From positions 1 to 64,000 of the forward strand of contig JAFUBT010000009.1 of the NCBI GenBank assembly GCA_017460065.1: a DNA stretch of 64,000 nt, read 5' to 3'. Positions 25,051-34,132 of this stretch are shown piece after piece. The stretch is from Candidatus Saccharimonadota bacterium. Its GTDB lineage: Bacteria > Patescibacteriota > Saccharimonadia > Saccharimonadales > Saccharimonadaceae. A program made the translations under genes and the position numbers. Under the pieces are notes generated by a model. It was not told the DNA's origin. It was given only the letters and a program-made list of their open reading frames with translations, and did no database searches. Each line of letters opens with the position of its first letter. The first letter of the stretch is position 1.

Positions 25051-26265
25051 ATGAGTGTAGTGTTTGGGATAATAGTTGGGATATTAATGTTGATGTTTCT
25101 CGTGACGGCGCACGAGTTTGGCCATTTTTTGATGGCTCGGCGCAATGGCGTGAAAGTGGAGGAGTTCGGAATTGGCTTCCCGCCGCGGGCAGTAGCTTGG
25201 CGCAAGGTGGATGGTAAATGGCGGCGCCTCAGCAAGAAAGAGTGGGAGCACCCAGTAGGGTCGGGCTTGATTATTTCGTTAAACTGGCTGCCGATTGGCG
25301 GGTTCTGCCAGATGTACGGCGAAAGTGATGCGGATAACCGGCGGGGGAGCTTTGGTAAAGCGAGTTTTTGGCAGAAGACGAAGATACTGTTTGGTGGTGT
25401 TGCGATGAACTGGTTGGTGGCGTTTTTGATTTTTACGGTGTTGGCTTTTATGGGGATGCCACATTTTCTAGAAAATCAGTTTAAGATTGACGCCGATACG
25501 CAGGTTATAGCGACTTCGCCGGTAACGATTAGTTCGGTGGTGGATGACAGCCCAGCGCAGCGAGCGGCGTTGGCGGTGGATGATGAGATTATGGAAGCAC
25601 GGACGGCTGACGGTGATGACCATACGATAATTAAGACAACGGCAGATTTGCTAGATTTTGATACGGAGCATGCAGGCCAGGAGATTTATTTGACCGTAAA
25701 GCGAGGCGATATGATAGTGACAGCGCCAGTGCGGCTGAACGAGGCGGGAGAGCAGTATGTTTTGGGCGCGGGTATCTCTGGTTCGGCAAATTACCGGAGT
25801 ACATGGAGCGCGCCGATTGTGGGCTTGGGCACGACTCTACAGCTGACGGGAGAGACTTTTAAGGGGCTGGGGACGATGCTATGGAATCTCATAGACGGCA
25901 TGGCAAAACAGATTAGCGGCAACGAAGAGGCACGACAACAAGGAGCGGCGGAGATTAAGCAGGCGGGCGATTCGGTAAGTGGGCCAGTAGGGATTATTGG
26001 TATTTTATTCCCGGCATTTACGGCGAGCGGCCCGCGAAACTTGTTCTTCTTGGTGGCGTTGATTTCGGTGTCGTTGGCCTGTATGAATGTATTGCCAATA
26101 CCAGCTTTGGATGGCGGGCGATGGTTAATGATTTCGATTGCGCGACTGCGCAAACAGCGCTTAACGAAAGAGGCAGAGGAGAAGATTGTGGGGCGGTCAT
26201 TTATGGTGATTTTGGCCCTAGCGTTGATTGTGACGGTGTTGGATATCTTCCGACTGATAGGTTAG
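25051..26265 (+). CDS. rseP: RseP-like site-2 membrane protease (M50)
   Basis: 404 residues from ATG 25051; an in-frame GTG at 25033 overlaps the promoter. The zinc site HEFGH (21-25) is in the first TM and the third ligand is in ALDGGRW near the C-terminus. A PDZ-like domain occupies about 145-240. Four hydrophobic segments are visible. Such proteases cleave membrane proteins, for example anti-sigma factors or signal-peptide remnants, inside the bilayer. The CPBP protease gene follows 4 nt later, so two intramembrane proteases form one unit. Confidence 0.88.
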   Translation: MSVVFGIIVGILMLMFLVTAHEFGHFLMARRNGVKVEEFGIGFPPRAVAWRKVDGKWRRLSKKEWEHPVGSGLIISLNWLPIGGFCQMYGESDADNRRGSFGKASFWQKTKILFGGVAMNWLVAFLIFTVLAFMGMPHFLENQFKIDADTQVIATSPVTISSVVDDSPAQRAALAVDDEIMEARTADGDDHTIIKTTADLLDFDTEHAGQEIYLTVKRGDMIVTAPVRLNEAGEQYVLGAGISGSANYRSTWSAPIVGLGTTLQLTGETFKGLGTMLWNLIDGMAKQISGNEEARQQGAAEIKQAGDSVSGPVGIIGILFPAFTASGPRNLFFLVALISVSLACMNVLPIPALDGGRWLMISIARLRKQRLTKEAEEKIVGRSFMVILALALIVTVLDIFRLIG

Positions 26266-26269
26266 AGAA

Positions 26270-27046
26270 GTGGATAAAAAGGTGGCTGTAACAGATAAGA
26301 AGAATGTGAAAAAGCGTGAAAAAATTGAACACAAAAATTGTTCATATGCTATTTTAGTTACAGTTTGGGTGGCGGTAGCTTTGTTCGCTTGTATGTTTTT
26401 GGCGAGTGGTTTTTTGACGCTAACTAAAGATATTATTCCTTATGACAAAATGAATGCAGCCTTGCTGGAACTGATGGTGAGTGCGGTAGTTTATGCGACG
26501 GCAGTGCTAGTGACAGTCTTTGGGCCTTGGTTAATATTACGAAAGTGGGCGCAGGCAAAAACGAACCGCGAAGAGATGGGCTTAAGGTCTTGGCCGACTT
26601 GGACGGATATCTTATTGGCGGTCGCAGGCTATGTAGTATCTTTGGTAGCAGGGATGTTTTTGCTATTTGTGGGAGCGGCGTTATTGCCGGGGGCAAATTG
26701 GGAGCAGGCACAAGATGTAGGCTTTCATGGCGTCTACGCAACGAGTGACTTGTTGATGGCTTTTGTGGCCTTGGTGGTGGTGGCACCGATTTGTGAAGAG
26801 CTAATTTTTCGAGGCTGGATGTACGGTAAATTACGGGCGCGCTTGGCAGCTTTGCCAGCGATTTTGCTAGTGTCGTTATTGTTTGCGGCGGTACATATGC
26901 AATTGAATGTGGGGGTAGTGGTATTCTGTATGAGCGTCGTGAACTGTTTGATTCGGGAGCTGACCGGGACGATTTACGGGGGGATTTTCGTACATATGTT
27001 GCGCAATGCAGTAGCCTTCTATGCGCTCTTTGTGATGGGGGTGTAG
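26270..27046 (+). CDS. CPBP-family intramembrane protease
   Basis: 258 residues, several TM segments. The ABI/CPBP motifs are in order: CEELIFRGWMYGKLR (motif 1, EExxxR), FAAVHMQLN (motif 2) and HMLRNAVAF (motif 3). In bacteria such proteins process membrane substrates or support bacteriocin immunity. The start is GTG 26270, right after the rseP-like stop, with a weak GAGAAG. The N-terminal 25 residues are lysine-rich and cytosolic. Confidence 0.85.
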   Translation: MDKKVAVTDKKNVKKREKIEHKNCSYAILVTVWVAVALFACMFLASGFLTLTKDIIPYDKMNAALLELMVSAVVYATAVLVTVFGPWLILRKWAQAKTNREEMGLRSWPTWTDILLAVAGYVVSLVAGMFLLFVGAALLPGANWEQAQDVGFHGVYATSDLLMAFVALVVVAPICEELIFRGWMYGKLRARLAALPAILLVSLLFAAVHMQLNVGVVVFCMSVVNCLIRELTGTIYGGIFVHMLRNAVAFYALFVMGV

Positions 27047-27061
27047 TATACTGGTAAAGAG

Positions 27062-27931
27062 ATGCCAGAACTGCCAGAAGTAGAGACGATTCGACGGGGG
27101 TTAGAGGAGAAAATCTTACATAAACGCGTGATGCGCGTGGTAATTTTGTGCGACAAGAGTTGGCGGGGTTTGGGTAAGGAGCTAGTAGAGGGGCAGCAAA
27201 TTGTGCGTCTGGAAAGACGCGGAAAAGCCTTACTGATGAGGCTAGAAAATAAGCTGTGGATGATGGCGCATTTGCGCATGACGGGGCAGATGGTTTACGT
27301 GGGAGCAGAGCGCTTTGCGGCGGGGCACCCTGATAGCGGCTTTTTGGATGAGATGCCGGGGCGACATACGCGCATTTATTTTGAATTCGACGACGGGACG
27401 CATCTGTATTTTAATGATCAGCGCAAGTTTGGCTTTATTAAGGTACTGGATGAGCTGGGGCTGCAATCGGATACGTTTTTGAGCAGCTTAGCACCCGAGC
27501 CATGGGATATGAGCGAGGATGAGTTTTGGGCGCGGTTACAGCGACACAAAAAGGCCATAATTAAGGCGGTGATTTTGGATCAAAAAATGATTGCTGGGGT
27601 GGGGAATATCTATGCGGACGAGGCCTGTTTTGCGGCGGGGCTCTACCCGGGGACGCGAGTGGCGGCGGTATCGCGCGAAACGGCGGACTTGCTATTGCGG
27701 GGGCTGCGCGAGGTGATGCAGCGTTCAATTGATAGCGGTGGTTCGACTATGAAGGACTATGTGCGAGCGGACGGCACAAAGGGGAGTTATTTAGAAAAAT
27801 TTGCGCAGGTATTCCGGCGCGAGGGGGAATTGTGCCGACGGTGCGGTAACGAGATTCTGAAGACGCGCGTAGCGGGGCGAGGCACGCACTATTGCCCGCA
27901 TTGTCAGCCAAAGGGTAGAAGCGATGCTTAA
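27062..27931 (+). CDS. mutM: Formamidopyrimidine-DNA glycosylase
   Basis: 289 residues. It excises 8-oxoguanine. The start PELPEVETIRRGL gives the catalytic Pro and Glu, HLRMTGQM and NDQRKFGF follow, and the C-terminal zinc finger CRRCG...CPHC is complete. A TATACT box at 27047-27052 lies 9 nt before the ATG, giving a very short leader, although read-through from the proteases is likely. It overlaps the next gene by 8 nt. Confidence 0.95.
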   Translation: MPELPEVETIRRGLEEKILHKRVMRVVILCDKSWRGLGKELVEGQQIVRLERRGKALLMRLENKLWMMAHLRMTGQMVYVGAERFAAGHPDSGFLDEMPGRHTRIYFEFDDGTHLYFNDQRKFGFIKVLDELGLQSDTFLSSLAPEPWDMSEDEFWARLQRHKKAIIKAVILDQKMIAGVGNIYADEACFAAGLYPGTRVAAVSRETADLLLRGLREVMQRSIDSGGSTMKDYVRADGTKGSYLEKFAQVFRREGELCRRCGNEILKTRVAGRGTHYCPHCQPKGRSDA

Positions 27932-28550
27932 AATTTTCTACGGTACGGAACGGGCGCAAGCGCAAGCGGCGGTACGGCATATTTTAGGCGATCAATACGA
28001 GGTGATTGAGGCGGACGGACTGACAGCGGCGGATTTGCCAACGGTTTTCATGGGGACGTCTTTGTTTGGCGAAGAACGGAAGATCTTGCTTAAGGGGCTC
28101 GACCAGAACAAGGAGTGCTGGCAAGAACTTCCGAAGTACACTGAGACGCCGCATCAGGTGATTGTCTGGAATGAGAAGGCGCCGGATAAAAGAACGGAAC
28201 CAGGAAAAAGTTTGGCGGCTGATAAGCGCGTAGAATTGAAGGCTTTTGAACGCGTAGCAACGAAAGACGAGCGTTTTGCGGCCTTTAATTTGTATGACGA
28301 CGTGTTACGGGGGCGGTTGAAGCAGGCGATGGCAAATTGCGCGGCCTTAGAGCAAGATGCGAGTCGCGATCCGTATTCGACTTTGGGGGCATTGAGCTCG
28401 AAGGCCTTTACGGCGTTGGAGCGAGGGGATAGGCGGGCGCCGGCCATTCTGAAGATTTTGGCGCAGGTCGATACCGAAATGAAGTCGACCGGAATAGATG
28501 GGTGGACTCTCTTGCGGAAGGCTTTAGCGCAAATGGCGGCGGTGAAATAA
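27924..28550 (+). CDS. Divergent DNA polymerase III delta subunit (HolA-like)
   Basis: 208 residues, shorter than the usual 330. The start LKIFYGTERAQAQAAV and the segment MGTSLFGEERKILLKGL resemble the N-terminal domain of HolA, the clamp-loader wrench. The end EMKSTGIDGWTLLRKALAQM resembles the HolA C-terminal helix pair. No Walker A is present, as in HolA. The AAA-like middle is reduced. It is coupled to mutM by overlap. The match is from pattern memory only, so the assignment is tentative. Confidence 0.55.
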   Translation: MLKIFYGTERAQAQAAVRHILGDQYEVIEADGLTAADLPTVFMGTSLFGEERKILLKGLDQNKECWQELPKYTETPHQVIVWNEKAPDKRTEPGKSLAADKRVELKAFERVATKDERFAAFNLYDDVLRGRLKQAMANCAALEQDASRDPYSTLGALSSKAFTALERGDRRAPAILKILAQVDTEMKSTGIDGWTLLRKALAQMAAVK

Positions 28551-28583
28551 AAAAATACCCCACGGTGTGGTGGGGATTTTTTG
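28550..28583. terminator. Bidirectional terminator
   Basis: AATACCCCAC and GTGGGGATTTTTT pair between the convergent holA-like and rpmA genes. Confidence 0.8.
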
Positions 28584-28591
28584 TGACAAAC

Positions 28592-28870
28592 TTAGGCGGC
28601 GTGCACTTCGACGCGAGTGCGAGGAAAACTTTTGCCAGAGAAGTGAGTCTTCTTGGTTTTGACGAAGACGACCTTGCCGTCAATGGCGGCATGAATCGTG
28701 TAATTGCGACTCATGAAAGTGCCCTGGCCAGGGATTTTCGTGGCGCCGGTTTGACGAACGAGGACTTCGCCGGTCTTCACTTGCTGACCACCAAAACGCT
28801 TAACGCCAAGTCGTTGGCCGGCATTGTTGTGTAGGTTTTTGCTGGTACCGCCAGCTTTGACATGCGACAT
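28592..28870 (-). CDS. rpmA: Ribosomal protein bL27
   Basis: 92 residues. SHVKAGGTSKN and GQRLGVKRFGGQQVKTGEVLVRQ are the L27 signature; its N-terminus reaches the peptidyl-transferase centre. There is no cleavable extension of the Firmicutes kind. The start lies 1 nt after the stop of the methyltransferase gene, with AAGGAAG inside that gene's end. rpmA is therefore cotranscribed with a methyltransferase and not with rplU. Confidence 0.93.
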   Translation of the reverse strand: MSHVKAGGTSKNLHNNAGQRLGVKRFGGQQVKTGEVLVRQTGATKIPGQGTFMSRNYTIHAAIDGKVVFVKTKKTHFSGKSFPRTRVEVHAA

Positions 28871-28871
28871 A

Positions 28872-30002
28872 TTATTTCTTCCTTAATACTATTATTTGAC
28901 GAGCAACAATCTGATTCTCCCGGTAATACAAGAGCTCAGAAAAACTCGCATAACGATACTTCTTGGCATTATACCCGAGATTCTTGATTTCGTCAAGGAT
29001 ATCTAAACCTTGGTAACTGCCGTCGGGGCGCTTCCAGGCCGGAATAGCTAATGCGAGTGTGGTGCCGTGAGGGATTTGCTGGCCAATATTACGCAGAAAA
29101 GCAAAAAGAAGGGTTTTGGTGGATTGTTGGAGTTCTTTCAGCTTAATGCTGCTTGGTGGCGATGAGAGAGGCTGGCCGAGGTAAATTTCGCTGGCGATGT
29201 AGTTGGGGATAGGTCGCCAGTGGTGCTTGGTGGCATCGCCGACCTCAAGCTGGACAGCGGGAGATTGTGACTTGGTATGAAAATAGCTTTGCGTAGCAAG
29301 CCACTCGAGGTTGCGGCGGGAGTAATCGATCATTTTGTCGGCTAAGTCGCTGCCGTAGACGGCGTAGCCCATGAGGGCGGCCTCTTGTAAAACAACGCCT
29401 GTGCCGCAGAATGGGTCCAGGACGAGGCCGGATTTTTGGCCGGCAGTAGCGAGGTTAATGAGGATTTGGGCGAGTTTGGGTGGTAGCATGCCGACGAAAG
29501 CATCACGGGCGGGGCGGGCTTGGTCACGTTTGGCGTAGGCGGTGATATTTTGGCTGCCGATTGAAGTGGCGTAAAGGTTGCGGTATTTGATAATTTCGAG
29601 GTGATTGAGTTTTTCGCCGAGCTGGTTGTGGTGAGCAGTAGCGGAAGAAAGGGCGGCGGTTTTTTGGTTGGGGATAAGGCGGACATTGCGACCGTGGCGC
29701 TTAAGGAGGTTTTTGTGTTTCAGGGCAAGCGCCCAGGTGCTGGCAGGGGTAGCGTGGGGAGAATAATCAGAGAAACCAAGGGTGATTTTGCCTGGCGGGA
29801 GTGTAGCGAGAAAGTCTGCTGGCTTTTGGTCGAGGATGCGCGCAGCCTTAATGCTGCCGCCAAGGCGATCGAGCGAGAGTCGAGGGGCCTCGACGGTGGC
29901 GAGTTGCTCGGAGAGCACGGCGACTTGTTGGCTACCGAAGAGTGATTCGAGCTCGGCGAGGGAGATTTTTGCTTCGCGCCCCAAGACTAAGAGATATTTC
30001 AT
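28872..30002 (-). CDS. THUMP/Trm11-like RNA methyltransferase
   Basis: 376 residues. An N-terminal RNA-binding part begins MKYLLVLGREAKISLAELES, as in Trm-G10/Trm11 proteins. The SAM domain follows RDAFVGMLPPKLAQILINLA and DPFCGTGVVLQEAALMGY (SAM loop). The expected catalytic D-PPY motif is replaced by ASEIYLGQPL, so the activity may be altered. tRNA guanine-N2 methylation is the family role; here it is inferred. A TATAAT 7 nt before the ATG predicts a leaderless message shared with rpmA. Confidence 0.75.
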   Translation of the reverse strand: MKYLLVLGREAKISLAELESLFGSQQVAVLSEQLATVEAPRLSLDRLGGSIKAARILDQKPADFLATLPPGKITLGFSDYSPHATPASTWALALKHKNLLKRHGRNVRLIPNQKTAALSSATAHHNQLGEKLNHLEIIKYRNLYATSIGSQNITAYAKRDQARPARDAFVGMLPPKLAQILINLATAGQKSGLVLDPFCGTGVVLQEAALMGYAVYGSDLADKMIDYSRRNLEWLATQSYFHTKSQSPAVQLEVGDATKHHWRPIPNYIASEIYLGQPLSSPPSSIKLKELQQSTKTLLFAFLRNIGQQIPHGTTLALAIPAWKRPDGSYQGLDILDEIKNLGYNAKKYRYASFSELLYYRENQIVARQIIVLRKK

Positions 30003-30009
30003 TCGCTTA

Positions 30010-30015
30010 ATTATA
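30010..30015 (-). promoter_or_regulatory. Leaderless promoter of the methyltransferase
   Basis: Minus-strand TATAAT ends 7 nt before the ATG at 30002 and is back to back with the promoter at 30031. Confidence 0.6.
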
Positions 30016-30030
30016 TCATGCCGGTCGTGC

Positions 30031-30036
30031 TATAAT
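30031..30036 (+). promoter_or_regulatory. Leaderless promoter of the flippase-like gene
   Basis: Extended TGc-TATAAT ends 6 nt before the ATG at 30043. Confidence 0.65.
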
Positions 30037-30042
30037 CTATGC

Positions 30043-31185
30043 ATGCTGAAAAAAATCTTAAGTGTCATAACCCTGATATTAGTAGTCTTTATTGCCTGGA
30101 AAGCCTTTGCTTCGAGTGCGGGCGTCGCTGTGACGGAGGAATTATCTGCAAATTATCCGTTTGCGACGCAGTTCACGACGGAAGTCGAGGGCGAGAAATA
30201 CCTCACTTTCTTGGGCGCAACAATTTATGCGTTGAAAAATATCAATATCTGGATTTTGCTCTTGCTGATTCCAGAACAAATTTTGATGTATTATGCGGCG
30301 GGGCAGATTTACTTTGCTTTTCTGCAGCAGCGCAAAGGATTCAAGTTGTCGCAGGCCAAGTTGACGCGTATCTCGCTGGAGATCAACTTTGTGAACCATG
30401 CTTTGCCGAGTGGCGGAGCCAGTGGTTTGGCTTATTTGATTTGGCGACTGAAGGATTTGGACGTGACGGCAGGGCAGATTAGCTTTATCCATGTGCTACG
30501 GTACGGAATCTGTGCTTTGGCGAACACCGTGCAGACCTTTATTGCCATCGTAATTGTGCTGCTGACCGGCGCAGCGGCGGTGAGCGGCTATTGGGCTCTG
30601 TGGCTGGCGGCGGCAATTGCTCTGGGGATTCAGGCGCTAATTGTGCTGGCTTGGGCGATTGTGCGCAAGCAGAAACGGGTAGATTGGCTGTCCGAAAAGG
30701 CAACATCTTTCGTGAATAAGGTGGTAAATGCAGTTACGCGAGGGCGGAAGCGGAAGTACTTGAAAGAAAGTACGGTGGCGGACTTCTTTAATGATTTGCG
30801 CCAAGATTATTTGATGCTGATGCGTAATAAGAAGATGTTGTGGCGACCAGTTGTATGGGGGGCATTCTACTCATTTTTGGAACTAGCAACCTATTGGGTG
30901 GTGGCGAGTGCTTTAGGACATCCGGAAGTGCTGCCACAAATCATGATTGCAGAAGGCGTTGCGAGTGTGGTTGGGACGGTCATGGTCACGCCTGGTGGTA
31001 TGGGCGGCTATGAGGCAGCGATGGTAACGGTAATGGTGGCAACCGGCGTTGATCTTTCGACCGCAACGATTACGGTGGTCGTAACGCGCGTCTTTGTGTT
31101 AGTGGGGACGATTTTGAGCGGCTATGGTTTCTATCAGCATTCTTTAATGAGCCGGAAAGATAAGTTTAAAGTAGCCAAAAAATAA
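30043..31185 (+). CDS. LPG synthase/flippase-type membrane protein (UPF0104)
   Basis: 380 residues with about eight TM segments. NFVNHALPSGGASGLAYLIW and VTPGGMGGYEAAMV are the two PSGG/PGGxG motifs of the AglD/MprF transmembrane family. In MprF that domain flips aminoacylated lipids; the synthase domain is absent here, so only a lipid-handling role can be suggested. ATG 30043 is chosen because the -10 box lies exactly 6 nt upstream and the first residues MLKKILSVITLIL start a TM helix. Its stop overlaps the xseA start by one base. Confidence 0.7.
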   Translation: MLKKILSVITLILVVFIAWKAFASSAGVAVTEELSANYPFATQFTTEVEGEKYLTFLGATIYALKNINIWILLLLIPEQILMYYAAGQIYFAFLQQRKGFKLSQAKLTRISLEINFVNHALPSGGASGLAYLIWRLKDLDVTAGQISFIHVLRYGICALANTVQTFIAIVIVLLTGAAAVSGYWALWLAAAIALGIQALIVLAWAIVRKQKRVDWLSEKATSFVNKVVNAVTRGRKRKYLKESTVADFFNDLRQDYLMLMRNKKMLWRPVVWGAFYSFLELATYWVVASALGHPEVLPQIMIAEGVASVVGTVMVTPGGMGGYEAAMVTVMVATGVDLSTATITVVVTRVFVLVGTILSGYGFYQHSLMSRKDKFKVAKK

Positions 31186-32279
31186 TGCCAGCGGAGCAGG
31201 TTTACAGCGTTAGCGATTTCCAGGCGGTCTGCAACCAGATTCTTGAGACGGCCTTTACGGGCGTGATTGTCGAAGGTGAGGTGGCAAGCTTTAAGGTTAA
31301 TCAGGGAAAGTATGTCTTCTTTGACCTGAAGGACGATCAGTCGAGCGTACCGTGCTTTATGATGAAATATGCTTTGCGTTTCCCGCTGGAAGACGGGATG
31401 AAGGTGCGGGTGCGAGCTTTGCCGAAGCTGACGAATTGGGGCAAGTTTTCGTTGACCGTGCAAGCAATTATGCCAGTGGGGGAGGGGAGTCTCAAAAAGA
31501 GCTTTGAATTACTTAAAAAGAAGTTGGCCGCCGAAGGCCTGTTTGCGACCGAGAAAAAGCGTCCGCTTCCGGTGCAGATTGCTAGAATTGGGGTGATTTC
31601 GAGTACGCAGGCGGCGGGTTATGCGGATTTTTGCAAAATTTTGAATGAACGATGGGGCGGCCTGAAGATATTGACGGCGCACACGCAGGTGCAGGGCATG
31701 GTGGCGGCGGACCAAATCATTCGTGTGTTGAATTATTTTAATGAGCGGGGCGAAGTTGATGTAATTGCGATTATCCGGGGTGGTGGCAGTGCGGACGATT
31801 TGGCGGTGTTTAATGACGAAGCTTTGGTGCGTGCAGTGGCGGCATCGAAAATCCCGGTGATTACGGGAATTGGGCATGAAGTAGACGAAAGTCTGTGTGA
31901 TTTGGCGGCGGATGTAGTGGCGTCAACGCCAAGTAATGCGGCGCAGATGCTGACGAAAGACAAGCGGCAGATTATGCAGGAAATACAGAATGATTTAACC
32001 AGAACAAAAAATTTGTTCAATACAAAGATTGATGAGTTGATGGCGCAAAACAGAGGCGAATTGGACAAAATTGCTCGTGAAATTGTTGTAAGAATTACAA
32101 CAGTAGAATCGGAGCTGCAATCTTTTGTGCGGACTTTGGAAGAACTTAACCCAGAACGCGTACTGGAGCGTGGCTATGCTTTGCTGAAGGGTAAGTTGGC
32201 GGCGGGCGTGGAAATTGAGATTATCACGGAGAGGCAGCAAGCCTTAGCGCAAATTAAAACCGTAAAGGAGCGGAAATAA
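31185..32279 (+). CDS. xseA: Exodeoxyribonuclease VII large subunit
   Basis: 364 residues. The N-terminal OB domain (FTGVIVEGEVASFKVNQGKY) is followed by the catalytic core with RIGVISSTQAAGYADF, IAIIRGGGSADDLAVFND and GIGHEVDESLCDLAAD. A coiled coil leads to the short C-terminal segment ERVLERGYALLKG. With XseB it degrades single-stranded DNA. xseB follows 2 nt later. It is somewhat shorter than E. coli (456), with a reduced coiled coil. Confidence 0.93.
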   Translation: MPAEQVYSVSDFQAVCNQILETAFTGVIVEGEVASFKVNQGKYVFFDLKDDQSSVPCFMMKYALRFPLEDGMKVRVRALPKLTNWGKFSLTVQAIMPVGEGSLKKSFELLKKKLAAEGLFATEKKRPLPVQIARIGVISSTQAAGYADFCKILNERWGGLKILTAHTQVQGMVAADQIIRVLNYFNERGEVDVIAIIRGGGSADDLAVFNDEALVRAVAASKIPVITGIGHEVDESLCDLAADVVASTPSNAAQMLTKDKRQIMQEIQNDLTRTKNLFNTKIDELMAQNRGELDKIAREIVVRITTVESELQSFVRTLEELNPERVLERGYALLKGKLAAGVEIEIITERQQALAQIKTVKERK

Positions 32280-32281
32280 CG

Positions 32282-32473
32282 ATGGCAAAAACAATTAGTC
32301 AGAAAATTGCCGATCTAAAAGAGGGCGTAGACTGGTTTTACTCGGAAGATTTTCGGTTAGAAGACGCAACTGAGAAATATAAGTCTCTGCGCGCATTAGC
32401 GCAAGAGATTGAGCAGGATTTGGCTGAATTGAAAAACGATATCGAGGTAGTATCCGAGGATTTTAGCAAATAA
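32282..32473 (+). CDS. xseB: Exodeoxyribonuclease VII small subunit
   Basis: 63 residues forming two helices: ISQKIADLKEGVDWFYSEDF and LEDATEKYKSLRALAQEIEQ. The FxLEDATEKYK pattern is typical of XseB, and it directly follows xseA. Confidence 0.88.
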   Translation: MAKTISQKIADLKEGVDWFYSEDFRLEDATEKYKSLRALAQEIEQDLAELKNDIEVVSEDFSK

Positions 32474-32498
32474 TCTTGCGAAAAAGCTTGCGCTAAAA

Positions 32499-32504
32499 TA
32501 TACT
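32499..32504 (+). promoter_or_regulatory. Leaderless promoter of the gene at 32511
   Basis: TATACT ends 6 nt before the ATG at 32511; an overlapping TAAAAT lies 5 nt further up. Confidence 0.5.
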
Positions 32505-32510
32505 TTTGAT

Positions 32511-33380
32511 ATGGATCAGAATTCGATGGGCGGTTTTTCGCCAGCGCAAGGCCAAGAGCCGACGCCAAATCAGGCAAATAGTTACCACAACGGTTTTGGG
32601 GGCGGTACGATACCGACTGCGCCGATGGGGCAGCCCCAAATGCAGCCGCAACCGCAACCGGTAGGACTTGGTCAGATGCCAGCGCCCAATAGTGGTATAG
32701 CACCAGCGCCTGTTCCACCAATGCCAGAGCCGAAGTCGAAAAACACCTTGATTGAGACGATTATTTTGGTAGTGGTTTGTATTATTGCGGCCGTGGCGAT
32801 TGTGTTTGCGGTTTACTTCTATATGCAATGGAATGATCTAAATACGAATTTTACCGCCGAAAAAGACCGTGCAGTAGCCGAGGCGCAACGTGAGCAGCGC
32901 GAAGTTGATGATGCGAATTTGCAAGAGACGCTGAAGCGAGAAACCGTACAATTTACCGGACCGGATGATTTTGGGCGGGTAAATTTCTATTATCCGAAAA
33001 TCTGGAGTGTCTATGAGGCACAAGATGGCACACGTAACAGCGATTACCGAGCGTATTTTGCGCCGGCGCCAGTTAATTCATTGGACGATGAGGCGTCGCG
33101 CTATGCGGTGCGATTCGAAATTCTGAACCAATCTTACGACGATGTAGCTTCACAGTACGCCTCGATGGTGCGCGAGGGGGTTTTAACAACGCAGCCTTTT
33201 ACGGCCGACAACGGTAAAATTACTGGCACACGCTACGAGGGGAATTTGACCGAAGCAATTCACGGCATTTTGGTGATTGCTAAAGTGAATGACAAGACTT
33301 TACTGCTGCAGACTGACTCGTCCGAAGTGTATACGGAAGATTTTAATAAAATATTGAGTAGCCTACGGCGCGGTAATTAG
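32511..33380 (+). CDS. Single-TM protein with globular ectodomain, unknown
   Basis: 289 residues. The cytosolic N-terminus (1-75) is rich in P, Q, G and M (MQPQPQPVG, APAPVPPMPEP). The TM is about 80-104 and a short coiled coil follows (to about 140). The rest is an extracytoplasmic domain with VNFYYPKIWSVYEAQDG and a C-terminal VNDKTLLLQTDSSEVYTEDF, reminiscent of PsbP-like or lipoprotein folds. The function is unknown. It lies between xseB and a histidine kinase gene, and both neighbours appear to be transcribed separately. Confidence 0.65.
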   Translation: MDQNSMGGFSPAQGQEPTPNQANSYHNGFGGGTIPTAPMGQPQMQPQPQPVGLGQMPAPNSGIAPAPVPPMPEPKSKNTLIETIILVVVCIIAAVAIVFAVYFYMQWNDLNTNFTAEKDRAVAEAQREQREVDDANLQETLKRETVQFTGPDDFGRVNFYYPKIWSVYEAQDGTRNSDYRAYFAPAPVNSLDDEASRYAVRFEILNQSYDDVASQYASMVREGVLTTQPFTADNGKITGTRYEGNLTEAIHGILVIAKVNDKTLLLQTDSSEVYTEDFNKILSSLRRGN

Positions 33381-33417
33381 ATAGCGCTGCTGCTTTGCGT
33401 CGCGCCCCTGGCTGGTG

Positions 33418-33423
33418 TAGAAT
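33418..33423 (+). promoter_or_regulatory. Leaderless promoter of the kinase-regulator operon
   Basis: TAGAAT ends 6 nt before the ATG at 33430. Confidence 0.5.
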
Positions 33424-33429
33424 ATGGCC

Positions 33430-34131
33430 ATGGAGAGTGAGGTTTTTAGTGCGAATTCTGGCACGGTGGTGGTGGCCCATGAGCTAAAAGCGCCCTTGAG
33501 CCTCATGCGGCAATTGGCCTTATCTTTGGAGCTTGAGCAAAATCCCGCAGAGGTGCAACAAATTAGCCAGCGCATAGTGGCGACTAGCGATCGGGCAATC
33601 CGGCAAGTCAATGATTTATTGAAGGTGGCACGTTTGGATGATGCTTTGTTTGAGATGGAGCCGGTGAACCCGCGGGCGGTATGCGATGATGTAGTGGGTG
33701 AGCTGTGGCGGTTGTTTAGTTTTAACCGACGAGAGTTACAGATTGACTACCGCAACAAGCGGCGGTTGGTGGTGGGGAATCGGCAGCTGCTGTACTCGGT
33801 GATTTATAATTTTTGCTTGAACGCGATGAATTACGGGGGTGAAGAACTGCCAAGTATCGTGTCGGTGCGCGATAAATACGGCACGAAAGTGCGGATTGCG
33901 GTGCGGGATTTTGGGCCGGCCATCCCAACGAAGATTTGGCGAGAAATCAAGAACGGCTATGTGGAACAGCCGGTTGATATCGCGATGCGTCCTGGTTCGT
34001 CTGGGTTGGGGTTGTATATAGCGGCAAAATTCGCTAACTACATGCAGGGCGATTTTGGGCTAATTCGCCATCGTGATGGAACGAGTTTTTATATTGATTT
34101 GCCGATAAGTGGACAATTGAGCCTAGTGTAA
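33430..34131 (+). CDS. Soluble histidine kinase without sensor domain
   Basis: 233 residues. The H-box VVAHELKAPLSLMRQL puts the phospho-acceptor at His17, almost at the N-terminus. The ATPase domain has the N-box YNFCLNAMNYG, DFGPAIP and GSSGLGLYIAAKFANYM. No membrane segment or PAS/GAF domain exists, and the frame does not extend upstream. Input must therefore come from a partner or from the dimerisation helices. The response regulator follows after 1 nt. Confidence 0.87.
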   Translation: MESEVFSANSGTVVVAHELKAPLSLMRQLALSLELEQNPAEVQQISQRIVATSDRAIRQVNDLLKVARLDDALFEMEPVNPRAVCDDVVGELWRLFSFNRRELQIDYRNKRRLVVGNRQLLYSVIYNFCLNAMNYGGEELPSIVSVRDKYGTKVRIAVRDFGPAIPTKIWREIKNGYVEQPVDIAMRPGSSGLGLYIAAKFANYMQGDFGLIRHRDGTSFYIDLPISGQLSLV

Positions 34132-34132
34132 G

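Noticed and set aside
29782-30042. A longer version of the flippase-like protein starting inside the opposite-strand methyltransferase gene
   Set aside because: The extension is Ser/Arg-rich antisense sequence; ATG 30043 starts a TM helix and has an ideal -10 box.
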